A stretch of DNA of 64,000 bases from Cyanobium sp. ATX 6A2 (GTDB taxonomy: Bacteria; Cyanobacteriota; Cyanobacteriia; PCC-6307; Cyanobiaceae): assembly GCF_024346355.1 (NCBI RefSeq), contig NZ_JAGQCU010000005.1, forward strand, positions 104,148-168,147, in the 5' to 3' direction. Shown here one piece after another: positions 44,572-53,708 of the stretch (position 1 is the stretch's first letter; each line of letters begins with the position of its first letter). Under the pieces are notes generated by a model. It searched no databases. It saw only the letters and a list, made by a program, of their open reading frames with translations, and had not been told where the DNA came from. The position numbers and the translations under genes were made by a program.

Positions 44572-45165
44572 GTGAATCGCCCAAGCCGACGCTGCCGGAC
44601 CTGGTGGCGCTGGCATCCGAACGGGGGGAATCGGACCGCTCTGCCCAACCCCCATCCTGCCGCGCTGGAATGGCGCCTGGCTCGCATCACAACCCTGGCC
44701 ACCACCCTCGCCAACACCTGCTTCCAGTTCGAGGCCGACTTCACCGCGGCGTTGCGCTGCATCCCCATGGCCGTACGGCGCAAGCTCGATCTGGCCGGGG
44801 TGAAGCTGAAGCTGCAGCACTGGAGCGAACTCAGCGAGCGCGAACGCGCCGAGCTGCTCGCCTGGCCCGACGACCCCGACTCCATCGCAGCCCTGCGCCA
44901 GCAGCTGCTGGAACGCACCGCCGCGCTGAGCCCCGGCCGGGCCAAGGAACTGCCGCGGCCCACCGGCGAACCCTGGCAGCAGGCCGAGCAGCTCCCGGAA
45001 GGGCTGGTTGCCTCCTGCGCCCAGCTGGGTCTGGCCGTGCGGACCAGGGGCTGGAGCGAGCTCGATGAACTGCAGCGCTTCGCCCTGGTGAAGCTCAGCC
45101 ACCCCGGCCACGAACACCGCAACCTGCCGAGGGCGCTGGCCGAGTTCGGCCTGCTGCAGGCATGA
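44572..45165 (+). CDS. narM: NarM-like protein needed for nitrate reductase
   Basis: 197 residues in the open frame, but the conserved part starts near TCFQFEADFTAALRCIPM (about residue 49) and continues with LDLAGVKLKLQHW and LPRALAEFGLL. NarM is a cyanobacterial protein required for active NarB, possibly for cofactor insertion. The first 45 residues are probably not translated because the divergent narB leaves no promoter room, but no good internal ATG was found. It overlaps mobA by 4 bases. Confidence 0.8.
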   Translation: MNRPSRRCRTWWRWHPNGGNRTALPNPHPAALEWRLARITTLATTLANTCFQFEADFTAALRCIPMAVRRKLDLAGVKLKLQHWSELSERERAELLAWPDDPDSIAALRQQLLERTAALSPGRAKELPRPTGEPWQQAEQLPEGLVASCAQLGLAVRTRGWSELDELQRFALVKLSHPGHEHRNLPRALAEFGLLQA

Positions 45166-45815
45166 GCCACTCCGGGCAACCAGTAGCCCAGCGCCAGCCT
45201 GCGCCGCTGCGCTGCTGCCTGCTCAGCGGGGGCGCCAGTCGGCGCATGGGGCGCGACAAGGCGCTGCTGAGCCATCCCGAAGGCGGCACCTGGCTGGAGC
45301 GCAGCCTGATGCTGCTGGGCCAGCTGCAGCTGCCGATCAGCGTGCTCAGTCGCCACGGCAGCCATCTGGAGCTGGCCTGGCAGTTGGCAGCCACCACCGC
45401 GCTGCCGATCACGCCAATCCCGGAACCCCCCCCCTGGGAGGGGCCGCTGCTGGCCCTGCACCGGCTGATGCAGCACCACCCCGATGCGGCATTGCTGCTC
45501 TGTCCCGTGGACATGCCCTGGCTCAACCTGGATGCCCTGCAGGCGCTGCGGGCGGCTGCCGCGGCCGAGCCCGGGTGCATCCACCTTGCCCACGACGGTG
45601 GGCGCCTGCAGCCGCTGCTGGGGGTGTACCCCGGCCAACGGGAGCTGAGCGCCCACCTGGCCATCGCGGTGGCGGGGGGGGAGCGGCGCCTGCAGCACTG
45701 GCTCGCCAGCCACCCTTGGCGCAGCGTGGCGCTGGAAGCCCGGAGCCTGCGCAATGTCAACTGCCCCCAGGACTGGTCGGGCGGGGCGGAGCCGGTGTCC
45801 AACGGTGTGCACTGA
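45162..45815 (+). CDS. mobA: Molybdenum cofactor guanylyltransferase
   Basis: 217 residues. LLSGGASRRMGRDKALL is the GTP-binding consensus of MobA; VDMPWL and GRLQPLLGVYP are further blocks. It attaches GMP to molybdopterin, making the bis-MGD form that NarB needs. It lies directly downstream of narM. Confidence 0.9.
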   Translation: MSHSGQPVAQRQPAPLRCCLLSGGASRRMGRDKALLSHPEGGTWLERSLMLLGQLQLPISVLSRHGSHLELAWQLAATTALPITPIPEPPPWEGPLLALHRLMQHHPDAALLLCPVDMPWLNLDALQALRAAAAAEPGCIHLAHDGGRLQPLLGVYPGQRELSAHLAIAVAGGERRLQHWLASHPWRSVALEARSLRNVNCPQDWSGGAEPVSNGVH

Positions 45816-45911
45816 ACCTTTGCCATCAACCCGCCCGCTTTGGATGGGATCGGCAACGGCGTCAGTGATGCCGGTGGCAGTGATGTGGAGGCAGTGCAGC
45901 GGGTGGCGGGC

Positions 45912-46769
45912 ATGACGGAACGGGTGGCGGGCGAGGCCGTGGGCGAGGTGGAGGCGCTCTGGCGTTATCCGGTGAAATCGATGCTGGGTGAACAGCCCCA
46001 GCGGGTGCTGATCACCGAGCGGGGGGTGTGCGGTGATCGCGCCTATGCCCTCTGGGATCACGCCACCGGCCGGGTGGCCAGTGCCAAGAACCCCCGGCTG
46101 TGGCAGGCCCTGCTTGGATTTCGGGCGGCGTTCGTGCAACCACCGCAGCCCTCGGCGCCCACGCCCCCGGTGCGGATCTCGCTGGCCCCTCCGGGCGCTG
46201 GCGAATCGGGGAGCAGCGAGGTGCTGCTCAGCAGCGATCCGGGCGCCAGCGAGGGGCTCAGCGACCTTCTCGGTCGCCCGGTGACCCTGCTCGATCAGGC
46301 CCCCGAACGGGCCAGCCTCGATCAGTACTGGCCCGATGTGGCGGAACGGCAGTTCCAGAACGTGGTGAACGAGCTGGTGCTGCCGAGCGGCACGTTCTTC
46401 GATTCCTGCCCGATCCACGCCCTCACCACCGCCACCCTGGAGCGGTTGCAAGAACTGGAGCCACGGCTCGACTTCGCTGCGGAACGGTTCCGTCCCAACC
46501 TGCTGATCCGCCCCAGCGAGGGTGAGCAGGGCTTCGTTGAGGAGGGCTGGGTGGGCCACACCCTGCGCATCGGCGACAGCCTCGAGCTGCGGGTGAACGA
46601 CGGCTGCCCCCGCTGTGTGGTCACCACCCTTGCCCAGGGGGGCTTGCCCCAGGAGATCGAGATCCTGCGCGCCACGGCCCGCCACAACAACGTGGTGGCG
46701 GGCATCCGGCTCACGGTGCTGAAGCCGGGGCCCGTGGCCGTAGGCGATGCGGTGAGGCTGGTGGCGTGA
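45912..46769 (+). CDS. MOSC-domain protein
   Basis: 285 residues from MTERVAG. An N-terminal MOSC-N beta-barrel (EALWRYPVKSMLGE) precedes the MOSC domain (RFRPNLLIRPSE, NDGCPRCVVTT with the conserved Cys, and LTVLKPG). These proteins bind or transfer the molybdenum cofactor or sulfur, and some reduce hydroxylated compounds (mARC, YcbX). The neighbours mobA and moaA fit a cofactor role. It overlaps moaA by 4 bases. Confidence 0.85.
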   Translation: MTERVAGEAVGEVEALWRYPVKSMLGEQPQRVLITERGVCGDRAYALWDHATGRVASAKNPRLWQALLGFRAAFVQPPQPSAPTPPVRISLAPPGAGESGSSEVLLSSDPGASEGLSDLLGRPVTLLDQAPERASLDQYWPDVAERQFQNVVNELVLPSGTFFDSCPIHALTTATLERLQELEPRLDFAAERFRPNLLIRPSEGEQGFVEEGWVGHTLRIGDSLELRVNDGCPRCVVTTLAQGGLPQEIEILRATARHNNVVAGIRLTVLKPGPVAVGDAVRLVA

Positions 46770-47884
46770 ATCAGTTTCCGGCCGCTCTGGCCAGCGTCAG
46801 CCCAGCGGATCCAATGGATCCAATGATGGATCGACCAACCCAGCCCTTCGATCAGCTGCGGCGGCCTCTCGGGGTGTTGCGCCTGTCCCTCACGGCACGC
46901 TGCAACCTGGCCTGTCCCTACTGCCTGCCCGATGGCGCAGAGCCCCCGGGGCTGCTGAGCCTGGAGGAACGCCGCGCCCTGGTGGCGGCGGCGGTGGCCC
47001 TGGGCGCGGGCAGCCTGCGGCTCACCGGCGGCGAACCGCTGCTGAATCCAGGGCTGGAGGCGCTGGTGGCCGCCGTGCAGCCGTTGCGGGCCCGGGGCCT
47101 GCGGGAGATCGCCCTCACCAGCAACGGCGTGCTGCTCACCTCCGAACGGGCCCGGGCCCTGCGCGCGGCGGGGCTGGATCGCCTCACCCTCAGCCTCGAT
47201 GGCGTCACGGGCACGGCCGTGGCCCGCATGGCCGGCCTGAGCGGCGGTGATGCCGACACCCGGCGACGCCGGGGCGAGGCCCAGCTGGAGCAGGTGCTGG
47301 CGGCGATCGAGCACGCCCGCAGCGCCGGCTTCGCTGCGGAGCGCGGCCAGATCAAGCTCAACGCCGTGATCCAGCGCGGCGCCAACGACGACCAACTGCT
47401 GCCCCTGGCCGGGCTGGCCCGCCAGCGGGGCCTGGAGCTGCGCCTGATCGAATTCATGGATGTGGGCAACCGCAACGGCTGGCGGCCCGAGGCGGTGCTG
47501 AGCGCCGCCGAGATGGTGGGCCGTATCAACCGCCGCTGGCCCCTCGATCCGGTGGGGCGCGACCCCCATGGCACCGCGATCCGCTGGCGCTTCCGCGATG
47601 GGGGCGGCCACCTGGGCGTGGTGGCATCGATCAGTGCCCCCTTCTGCGGCGACTGCAACCGCCTGCGCATCACCGCCGATGGCATCGCCTACACCTGCCT
47701 GTTCGGCTCCCAGGGCACCGACCTGCGGCCCTGGCTGCGACCCAGCCCCGACGCCGAGGCCCTGGAGCGGACGCTCGCCCGCCTCTGGCGGCAACGCCAC
47801 GACCGCTACAGCGAGGAGCGCACCGCGCTTGCCCTGGGTGATCAGCGGCCCGCGCCGGCAGAGATGGCCTACCTGGGCGGCTGA
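46766..47884 (+). CDS. moaA: GTP 3',8-cyclase MoaA
   Basis: 372 residues from a GTG overlapping the MOSC gene; the ATG at 46826 may be the true start. Radical-SAM cysteines are in RCNLACPYC, GGEPL follows, the second 4Fe-4S cluster is in CGDCNRLRIT with a later Cys, and the C-terminus ends in the essential double glycine (AYLGG). It carries out the first step of molybdopterin synthesis from GTP with MoaC, whose gene is 14 kb away at 61.7 kb, across the integron. Confidence 0.94.
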   Translation: MNQFPAALASVSPADPMDPMMDRPTQPFDQLRRPLGVLRLSLTARCNLACPYCLPDGAEPPGLLSLEERRALVAAAVALGAGSLRLTGGEPLLNPGLEALVAAVQPLRARGLREIALTSNGVLLTSERARALRAAGLDRLTLSLDGVTGTAVARMAGLSGGDADTRRRRGEAQLEQVLAAIEHARSAGFAAERGQIKLNAVIQRGANDDQLLPLAGLARQRGLELRLIEFMDVGNRNGWRPEAVLSAAEMVGRINRRWPLDPVGRDPHGTAIRWRFRDGGGHLGVVASISAPFCGDCNRLRITADGIAYTCLFGSQGTDLRPWLRPSPDAEALERTLARLWRQRHDRYSEERTALALGDQRPAPAEMAYLGG

Positions 47885-47907
47885 CAGCCTGCGGGAGCAG
47901 CCGGGGC

Positions 47908-48642
47908 TCAATCGCTCAGCAGGAGCCGCATGCCGGCCACCGCCACCACGGCGGCCAGGGTGCGACGGATGGTCGCCACGGGCCAGTGAGCACTGCCCAG
48001 CCGCGATCCCAGGCCGCCGGCCAGGGCCACGGTGAGGAACAGGGGCCAGGGCAGGGGCGGCACCGTTTGGCGGGTCAGCAGCAATCCCCCCAGAGCCGCC
48101 AGGGAGTTGAGCAGGATGAACAGCACCGACACGGCGGCGGCTTCGCGGGTGCGGCACCAGCCCATCAGCACCAGCAGCGGCGTGAGGAACACCCCGCCGC
48201 CGGTACCGGTGAGACCAGCCAGCAGGCCGAGGCTCGACCCGGTGAGGAGCAGGGTGGAGGGACGCGGATCGCGCAGCTGCTCGGGATCACGCGGTTGTTG
48301 CACGAAGCGCGCTGCCGAGGTGAGCAGCACCAGCCCCACAAGCCCGTTGAACCAGCGAATCGGCAGATCGAGATAGCCGCCCAGAAAGGCACTGGGAATC
48401 GCCAGCAGGTACACGGGCCAGATGCGCCCCAGCCTCAGGTGGCCGGACCGCAGAAACTGCCAGGTCCCCAGCGCTGCCACGGCCACATTCAGCACCAGAG
48501 CCAGCGGCTTGATGGCACTGGCCTCAACACCGAACAGACTGAACACGGCGATATAGCCGGAGGCGCCGGCGTGGCCCACGGAGGCATAGAAAAAGGCCAC
48601 CAGCGCCAGGGCCAGCAGCATCGGGCCAGAGTGGTCAACCAT
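47908..48642 (-). CDS. TauE/SafE family membrane permease
   Basis: 244 residues with about seven to eight membrane helices in two homologous halves (VAFFYASVGHAGASGY; GLLAGLTGTGGGVFLTPLLV). Family members export sulfite, sulfoacetate or other small anions. Next to molybdopterin and nitrate genes, an anion such as nitrite or sulfite is possible, but substrate is not visible. It converges with moaA. Confidence 0.8.
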   Translation of the reverse strand: MVDHSGPMLLALALVAFFYASVGHAGASGYIAVFSLFGVEASAIKPLALVLNVAVAALGTWQFLRSGHLRLGRIWPVYLLAIPSAFLGGYLDLPIRWFNGLVGLVLLTSAARFVQQPRDPEQLRDPRPSTLLLTGSSLGLLAGLTGTGGGVFLTPLLVLMGWCRTREAAAVSVLFILLNSLAALGGLLLTRQTVPPLPWPLFLTVALAGGLGSRLGSAHWPVATIRRTLAAVVAVAGMRLLLSD

Positions 48643-48798
48643 GCCTCAGCGGGCCAGGCCGCGATCGGCGGGTTCGCTGAGCCTCAAGAATCGCCAGGAA
48701 CTGCACCTGAGCCGTTGCGGGAGTTGAACTGGTGTGTACAGGAGCATGGATGACGACACCCGCAGGCTTATTCAGATCGAAGGTCGGGCTGACCCTCA

Positions 48799-51072
48799 TC
48801 AGCGCCCGCGCACCAGCACCGGCACCCGCTTGAAGGCGGGGGTGCCGCTGTGCGGATCACTCACGGCCCGCATCAGCACATTCGCTTCCGGGTAGAACAT
48901 CAGGGCCGCGCCGCTGCGGATCGATCCGGGGATCAGCTCCACCCCCTCCAGAGCGCCCACCTCCCCCTGCACGGTCACCCGCTGGTGGGCGGCCAGACCG
49001 CTGGCAACCAGATCGGCGGGGTTGATCAGCAGGGTGTGGCGGTGCGGCATGCCGCGGTACTGGTCGCCCTGCTTGTACACCACGGTGTTGTGCTGGCCAT
49101 AGCTGCGGGCGGTGATCAGGCTGAGCACCAGGCCCCGCTCGCCCGGCGCCAGGCCGCCGAAGTGCTCCGGCTCGGGCAGGGTGAGATCCGGCAGGGGCGT
49201 GGCCGCCAGCCGGGCACGGCCGCTGGGGGTGGCGAAGCGGGGTTCGTGGAACACCCGGCCGCTCACCTCAAATTCGCGCCGGCTCGTGTCGATGCCCGCC
49301 ATCGCCTTGTAACCGGGAACGGTGCAGGCGATCAGTTCGCGCACGTACACCGGATCCTGCAGGCGCCGCCAGTCGATCGGCGTGTCGCCGTGCAGGCGGT
49401 GGGCCAGCTCGGCCAGGAACGCCACCTCGCTGATCAGCTGGCCACTGCGCAGGTGGGTGCTGCCGGGCTCGTTGAGCCGCACCCAGTTGTTGCCCGATTC
49501 CACCGTGGTGCGGTGGGGTGTTTCGAAGCGGTTGTACACCGGCAGCAGCAGGGTGTGGCGGGCCGCCAGGCCGTGGAAGTGGCCGGTGTTGGGCTTGGTG
49601 GCCAGGTAGGCGATCGTGTCGATGCGGCCGAGGGCGCGGCGGGCCTGGGCGCTGTGGGGATTGGCGCCGAACAGGTTGCCGCCCAGGCACAGCAGCGTGT
49701 CAACCGTGCCGCGCTCGGCCGCCTCGATCAGGGCGCGGGTGTCGTAGCCGGGAACGCGGCTGAGGGGCCGGCCGAGCAGCTGCTCAAGGGCCAGCCGCAT
49801 CGGCTCGCGCAGGTGCACCGTCACCCCCATCGAGCCGAAGCCCTGCACGTTGGAGTGGCCGCGGATCGGCATCGTGCCCGCCCCCGGCCGGGCCACGTTG
49901 CCGCTGAGCACGGCGGTGTTGGCGATCGCCTGCACGTTGGTGGTGCCGTTGGCATGGTGGGTGATGCCCATCGCCCAGGCGAACACCACGGCGCGGCAGG
50001 CGGCGAGGCGGGCGGCGGTGTGCTCCAGCTCCTCGCGGCTGAGGCCGCAGCAGGCGGTGATCGCCTCCCAGCCGGTGCTCTCGATCTGGGCGATCAGCTC
50101 CTGCCAGCCCTCGCTGTGGGCCTTCAGGAACTCCCAGGCGACGGCGCCGCGCTCCAGCAGGGCCTTCTGCAGGCCCAGAAACACCGCGGTGTCGGAGCCG
50201 GGGATGGGCTGCAGGAACAGCGAGGCGATCTCACTGCCGCCGCCGAGCATGGAGCGCACCGGGAAGGCCGGCGAGCCGAACTTCAGCAGCCCGGCCTCCA
50301 GCACCGGGTTGATCACGATCACCGTGCCGCCGCGCTCGCGCAGGCGGATCAGCTCGTTCATCAGGCGCGGGTGATTGGCCGGCGCGTTGGAGCCCACCAG
50401 CACCACGCCATCGGCGTGCTGGAGGCTCTCCAGGTTCACCATCGAGGTGCCGCTGCCGAACACGCGGCTGAGGCCGATGGTGGAGGGGGCGTGGCAGAGG
50501 TCGGAGCAATCGGCCAGGTTGTTGGTGCCCAGGGCGCGCAGCAGCAGCTGCAGCAGGTAGGCGGCCTCGTTGGAGGAGCGGCCGGAGCTGTAGGAGGCCA
50601 CGCGCTCGGGCGGCGGGCTGCGGAAGGCCGCGGCGGTGAGGGCGTGCACCTCCTCCCAGCCGATCGGCTCGTAGTGCTCGCTGCCGGCGCGGCGGATCAG
50701 GGGCCGGTCGAGCCGGCCCAGCCGGTCGCACTCCGCGGAGGTGAGCTGCTGCAGCTCGGCGATGGTGCGGCCGGCGAACACCTCGCGGGGCACCGCCGCC
50801 TGCAGCTCGGCCCCGATCGCCTCCACGCTCTTGAGGCAGCGCTGCAGCGGCTCGCCCAGCTCATCGCGAAAGCCGCCGTTCTGGCCACCGGTGCCCCAGG
50901 CGCACGACAGGCAGGCGCTCTTGTGGGTGAGGGTCTGCCAGAGCCGGGGACCGGTGGGGGAGAGGGTGGCGCGGGCCCAGCCGTCGATCAGGGGCCAGCC
51001 GCCGCCGCCGCCGGCGTCTTCCGGCGCGGGTGGCTCCAGGGCGTGTGTCGGAGCGGGATCGGCGGGAGCCAT
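48799..51072 (-). CDS. FdhF/YdeP-type molybdopterin oxidoreductase
   Basis: 757 residues. An N-terminal CLSCAWGTGGQNGG and the block GSGTSMVNLESLQHADGVVLVGSN, then GVTVHLREPMRLALEQL, resemble the YdeP subgroup. The canonical formate-dehydrogenase set of four cysteines at the start is incomplete, so an iron-sulfur cluster may be altered. It should bind Mo-bisMGD made by the adjacent genes. Substrate unknown (acid-resistance YdeP in enterics). No electron-transfer subunits are nearby. Confidence 0.82.
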   Translation of the reverse strand: MAPADPAPTHALEPPAPEDAGGGGGWPLIDGWARATLSPTGPRLWQTLTHKSACLSCAWGTGGQNGGFRDELGEPLQRCLKSVEAIGAELQAAVPREVFAGRTIAELQQLTSAECDRLGRLDRPLIRRAGSEHYEPIGWEEVHALTAAAFRSPPPERVASYSSGRSSNEAAYLLQLLLRALGTNNLADCSDLCHAPSTIGLSRVFGSGTSMVNLESLQHADGVVLVGSNAPANHPRLMNELIRLRERGGTVIVINPVLEAGLLKFGSPAFPVRSMLGGGSEIASLFLQPIPGSDTAVFLGLQKALLERGAVAWEFLKAHSEGWQELIAQIESTGWEAITACCGLSREELEHTAARLAACRAVVFAWAMGITHHANGTTNVQAIANTAVLSGNVARPGAGTMPIRGHSNVQGFGSMGVTVHLREPMRLALEQLLGRPLSRVPGYDTRALIEAAERGTVDTLLCLGGNLFGANPHSAQARRALGRIDTIAYLATKPNTGHFHGLAARHTLLLPVYNRFETPHRTTVESGNNWVRLNEPGSTHLRSGQLISEVAFLAELAHRLHGDTPIDWRRLQDPVYVRELIACTVPGYKAMAGIDTSRREFEVSGRVFHEPRFATPSGRARLAATPLPDLTLPEPEHFGGLAPGERGLVLSLITARSYGQHNTVVYKQGDQYRGMPHRHTLLINPADLVASGLAAHQRVTVQGEVGALEGVELIPGSIRSGAALMFYPEANVLMRAVSDPHSGTPAFKRVPVLVRGR

Positions 51073-51180
51073 GGCAGGAGCTTCCGGGGTGAACTCCAGT
51101 TAAGGAGTGCCGGCGCCCGGATTGGGGACGCGGGCCCCCGGCGGGGCGGGGAATCCTGAACCTGTGCCGCCGCCCCATCG

Positions 51181-51959
51181 ATGACCACCCCAAGCCGACC
51201 GGCCGGGCTGATCCAGCGCTACCGCGAGGAACTGCAGGTGCGCCACTACGCCCGCCGCACGGTGACGACCTATGAGCAGTGGCTCAGGAGGTTTCAGCGC
51301 TTCCACGGGCTGCGCCATCCACGGAGTGGGTGCCGTCTGTGCTGCAGCAGCTGGAGGGGACCGAGGCGCTGGTGGCGGGCCTGCTCTACGGCAGCGGCCT
51401 GCGGCTGATGGAAGCGTTGCGGCTGCGGGTGCATGACCTGGAGTTCAGCCGGCAGGAACTCACGGTGCGCGACGGGAAGGGCGGCAAGGACCGTCGCACC
51501 CTGCTGCCCCGTCGCGTGGCGGATCCGCTGCGCTGCCATCTGCAGGAGGTGAGGACGATCCACCAACGGGATCTGGCCGATGGCTGGGGACGGGTGCAGC
51601 TGCCCCACGCCCTCGCCCGAAAATATCCAAATGCGCCTGTGGAATGGGGCTGGCAGTGGGCGTTCCCGCAACACAGCCGCTGGTGCAATCCGGCCACCGG
51701 TGAACAGGGACGCCACCACCTGGATCCCACCCTGATCCAGAAAGCGGTGCGCCAGGCTGTGCTGGCTGCGGGGATCAGCAAGCCGGCCACCTGCCACAGC
51801 CTGCGCCATTCCTTTGCCACCCACCTGTTGGAGCGCGGGCAGGACATCCGCACCATTCAGGAACTGCTGGGCCACAGCGACCTGAAGACCACGATGATCT
51901 ACACCCACGTGCTGAATCGCGGCCCCCTGGGTGTCGCCAGCCCAGCCGACGAGCTTTGA
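51181..51959 (+). pseudogene. intI: Integron integrase intI, internally deleted and frameshifted
   Basis: The amino end (51181-51320) matches IntI start sequences ([26 protein letters not shown]). The rest continues in another frame from about 51321 with [17 protein letters not shown], the integron-specific patch ([21 protein letters not shown]) and the catalytic [13 protein letters not shown] plus IYTHVL tyrosine. About 80 residues expected between RHP and VLQQLEG are missing, so the core-binding domain is largely gone. The catalytic R, H, R and Y are intact, so the loss looks recent. It could not be a functional recombinase as read. Confidence 0.88.
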
Positions 51960-52145
51960 TTGTGTATCAGGACGAACAAGCCGTTATCGGATCCGCATAA
52001 AATCCTCGCCTGGGTAGCCCTGAAGCACGAAAACCGAAGCCCAGAACTGACTTTCACCCCATGAACGGAGGTCCCCAAGGATGTTTAGGCTGACCATAGG
52101 GACGGAAAACGGGCGGATACCGGACCCGCCCATTGAGCGTTAGGC
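51960..52145 (+). other. Putative attI region
   Basis: This 186-base stretch between intI and the first cassette has no gene. A hairpin GGGCGG/CCGCCC at 52111-52131 is followed by GCGTTAGGC, whose GTTAGGC at 52139-52145 is a perfect core site. The first cassette starts at 52140. No complementary R'' box was found, consistent with attI rather than attC. Confidence 0.6.
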
Positions 52146-52162
52146 AGTCAAAACCAATTCAC

Positions 52163-52846
52163 ATGCAACCATCTGAATCCGCGACTCAACTGCTTGCACG
52201 ATATGAGCACCAACCAGTCCTTCGTGGATTGGTTCAACTGATTCCTTTCGGAATCGGAGCAGCGATCGAGTCTGCTCTGCTTGCCCAGCTGAATCGATAT
52301 CGAGAAGAGCAGCTGCAGGTATTCTTTGATGAACTTGGCTCGGGGAGCGTGCCCCTAACAGAGGAACTGACTCGTAGTAATGATTTTTTGCACTGCTACT
52401 TCGCGACCCTTAGTGCTGTTCTACGAAGCCGTAGGCATGAAAAGATAAGGTTCTTAGCAAGGCTTTTACGTGGAAGCTTCGATGGAAGGGTGTCTGACGT
52501 AGACGAATATGAAGAGCTGATTGGGCTTACAGACGAACTATCGCATCGTGAACTGGTAATATTGGCTCTTCTAAATGAGCACGAAAAAGCCAATCCCATC
52601 GAAGAGGGCGAAAATGAGCTTCAGCGCGCATCGCGCTTCTGGCCGGGCTTCGTTGCCGATGTAAAATCCAAATTAGGCTTAGGCGAGCCTCTTCTCCGTG
52701 CATTGTTGGTTCGACTCCAGCGATCTGGTTGCTATGAAGAGTTCACAGGTTCTTATGTGAGTTATACGGGTGGAAGAGGGCGAACAACTGACCTCTATCT
52801 TCGGCTGACACGGGCTGCAAGTAGCATTAAAGATATTGTGCCCTAG
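52163..52846 (+). CDS. Unknown cassette protein, largely helical
   Basis: 227 residues from MQPSESATQ; the frame also runs upstream from a TTG at 52133 inside the core. I do not recognise the family. The N-terminal third (LVQLIPFGIGAAIESALLAQ) is hydrophobic and may be a membrane-associated helix, followed by charged amphipathic helices (YREEQLQVFFDELGSG; DEYEELIGLTDELSHREL). Codon usage is A/T-richer than the host. It is the first gene of the array. A defence or stress role is possible but nothing in the sequence shows it. Confidence 0.65.
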   Translation: MQPSESATQLLARYEHQPVLRGLVQLIPFGIGAAIESALLAQLNRYREEQLQVFFDELGSGSVPLTEELTRSNDFLHCYFATLSAVLRSRRHEKIRFLARLLRGSFDGRVSDVDEYEELIGLTDELSHRELVILALLNEHEKANPIEEGENELQRASRFWPGFVADVKSKLGLGEPLLRALLVRLQRSGCYEEFTGSYVSYTGGRGRTTDLYLRLTRAASSIKDIVP

Positions 52847-52948
52847 CAACATCTAAGAGTGCGCCCCTCGCATGAATACCATCTTCTACCAAGCTCCTTG
52901 CCTCCCAATCAAGAAAAGAGTTAAACACAACCGCAAGGAAGCTCCTTA

Positions 52949-53599
52949 ATGGAAACGAAAGACTTCCTAACGCTCATTGGCTGGCCTGTGTCATGCTTGC
53001 TCAGTATCTTGGCAGGTGGTTACATCATTCCAAAGCTTACCCGTAAACGCAGGGTGCTTTCTTGGGCAACCGTATCGGAGTCTGAACTCATCCCATCCGA
53101 CCTGGCTGATACGTCAGCGATTCCAATCAAGGTCGAGATCAATGGCGTTTCACCCCGCTCTGTAACACTAGTAACAATCCGTGTAGGAAACTCTGGCAAC
53201 GATGTGATGGAAAAGATTTCTGTAGCCATTTCGGCAAATCCCACATGCGCAATTCACTATCTTAAGCCAACCGAAGATCTAGGCGAGTTCTGGCAGCATA
53301 TTGACTGTTTCGTTGAAGGCTCAAAGGGAAAGCTAGCCTTCGCATTTCTCAATCCTGGCACGGCAGCAGAGTTTGAATTACTTGTTAGTAATTATGACGA
53401 AGGTTCCATTGCTGTTGATTGCTCTGGACCAGGTATTGAAGTACGCCGACAACAATTAGAAAGATGGCAGGTCTCAACCTCAGTGCTGAGAAGCGTTGGT
53501 CTAAGCTTTATTGGTGTGCGGTACGACCCATCAGCCGCATCGCTGCTAGAAATCGCAACTGAGCTTAAGGCCATTCGTCGCAGTCTTCGTGACAAGTGA
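52949..53599 (+). CDS. Unknown cassette protein with N-terminal membrane helix
   Basis: 216 residues. One membrane segment (IGWPVSCLLSILAGGYII, about residues 11-28) is followed by a soluble domain with beta-rich pattern (SVTLVTIRVGNSGNDVMEKISVAISA). A good ribosome site AAGGAAG precedes the ATG. No family recognised. It shares the first cassette with the previous gene because no clean attC lies between them, so the two may work together. Confidence 0.65.
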   Translation: METKDFLTLIGWPVSCLLSILAGGYIIPKLTRKRRVLSWATVSESELIPSDLADTSAIPIKVEINGVSPRSVTLVTIRVGNSGNDVMEKISVAISANPTCAIHYLKPTEDLGEFWQHIDCFVEGSKGKLAFAFLNPGTAAEFELLVSNYDEGSIAVDCSGPGIEVRRQQLERWQVSTSVLRSVGLSFIGVRYDPSAASLLEIATELKAIRRSLRDK

Positions 53600-53605
53600 A
53601 GGATT

Positions 53606-53690
53606 GCCTAACAACCAGATCCAGAAGACGGGAGCTCAGGCTGTGTTCAACCCGCAAATCTATGCCCGCTTCTGATCTGGAGCGTTAGGC
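53606..53690 (+). repeat. attC site 1, 85 bases
   Basis: The R'' box GCCTAAC at 53606 and the R' box GTTAGGC at 53684-53690 are complementary. Inner arms CCAGATCCAGAAG (left) and CTTCTGATCTGG (right) pair with a one-base bulge, as expected for the folded single-strand substrate of IntI. This is a textbook attC and its cleavage point sets the cassette junction at 53684/53685. Confidence 0.88.
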
Positions 53691-53708
53691 CGCTCAAACG
53701 CAGATTCC

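Noticed and set aside
52846..52926. Possible attC between the first two cassette genes (GTTAAAC at 52920)
   Set aside because: The core matches GTTRRRY, but no complementary left core or paired arms were found in the preceding 80 bases.
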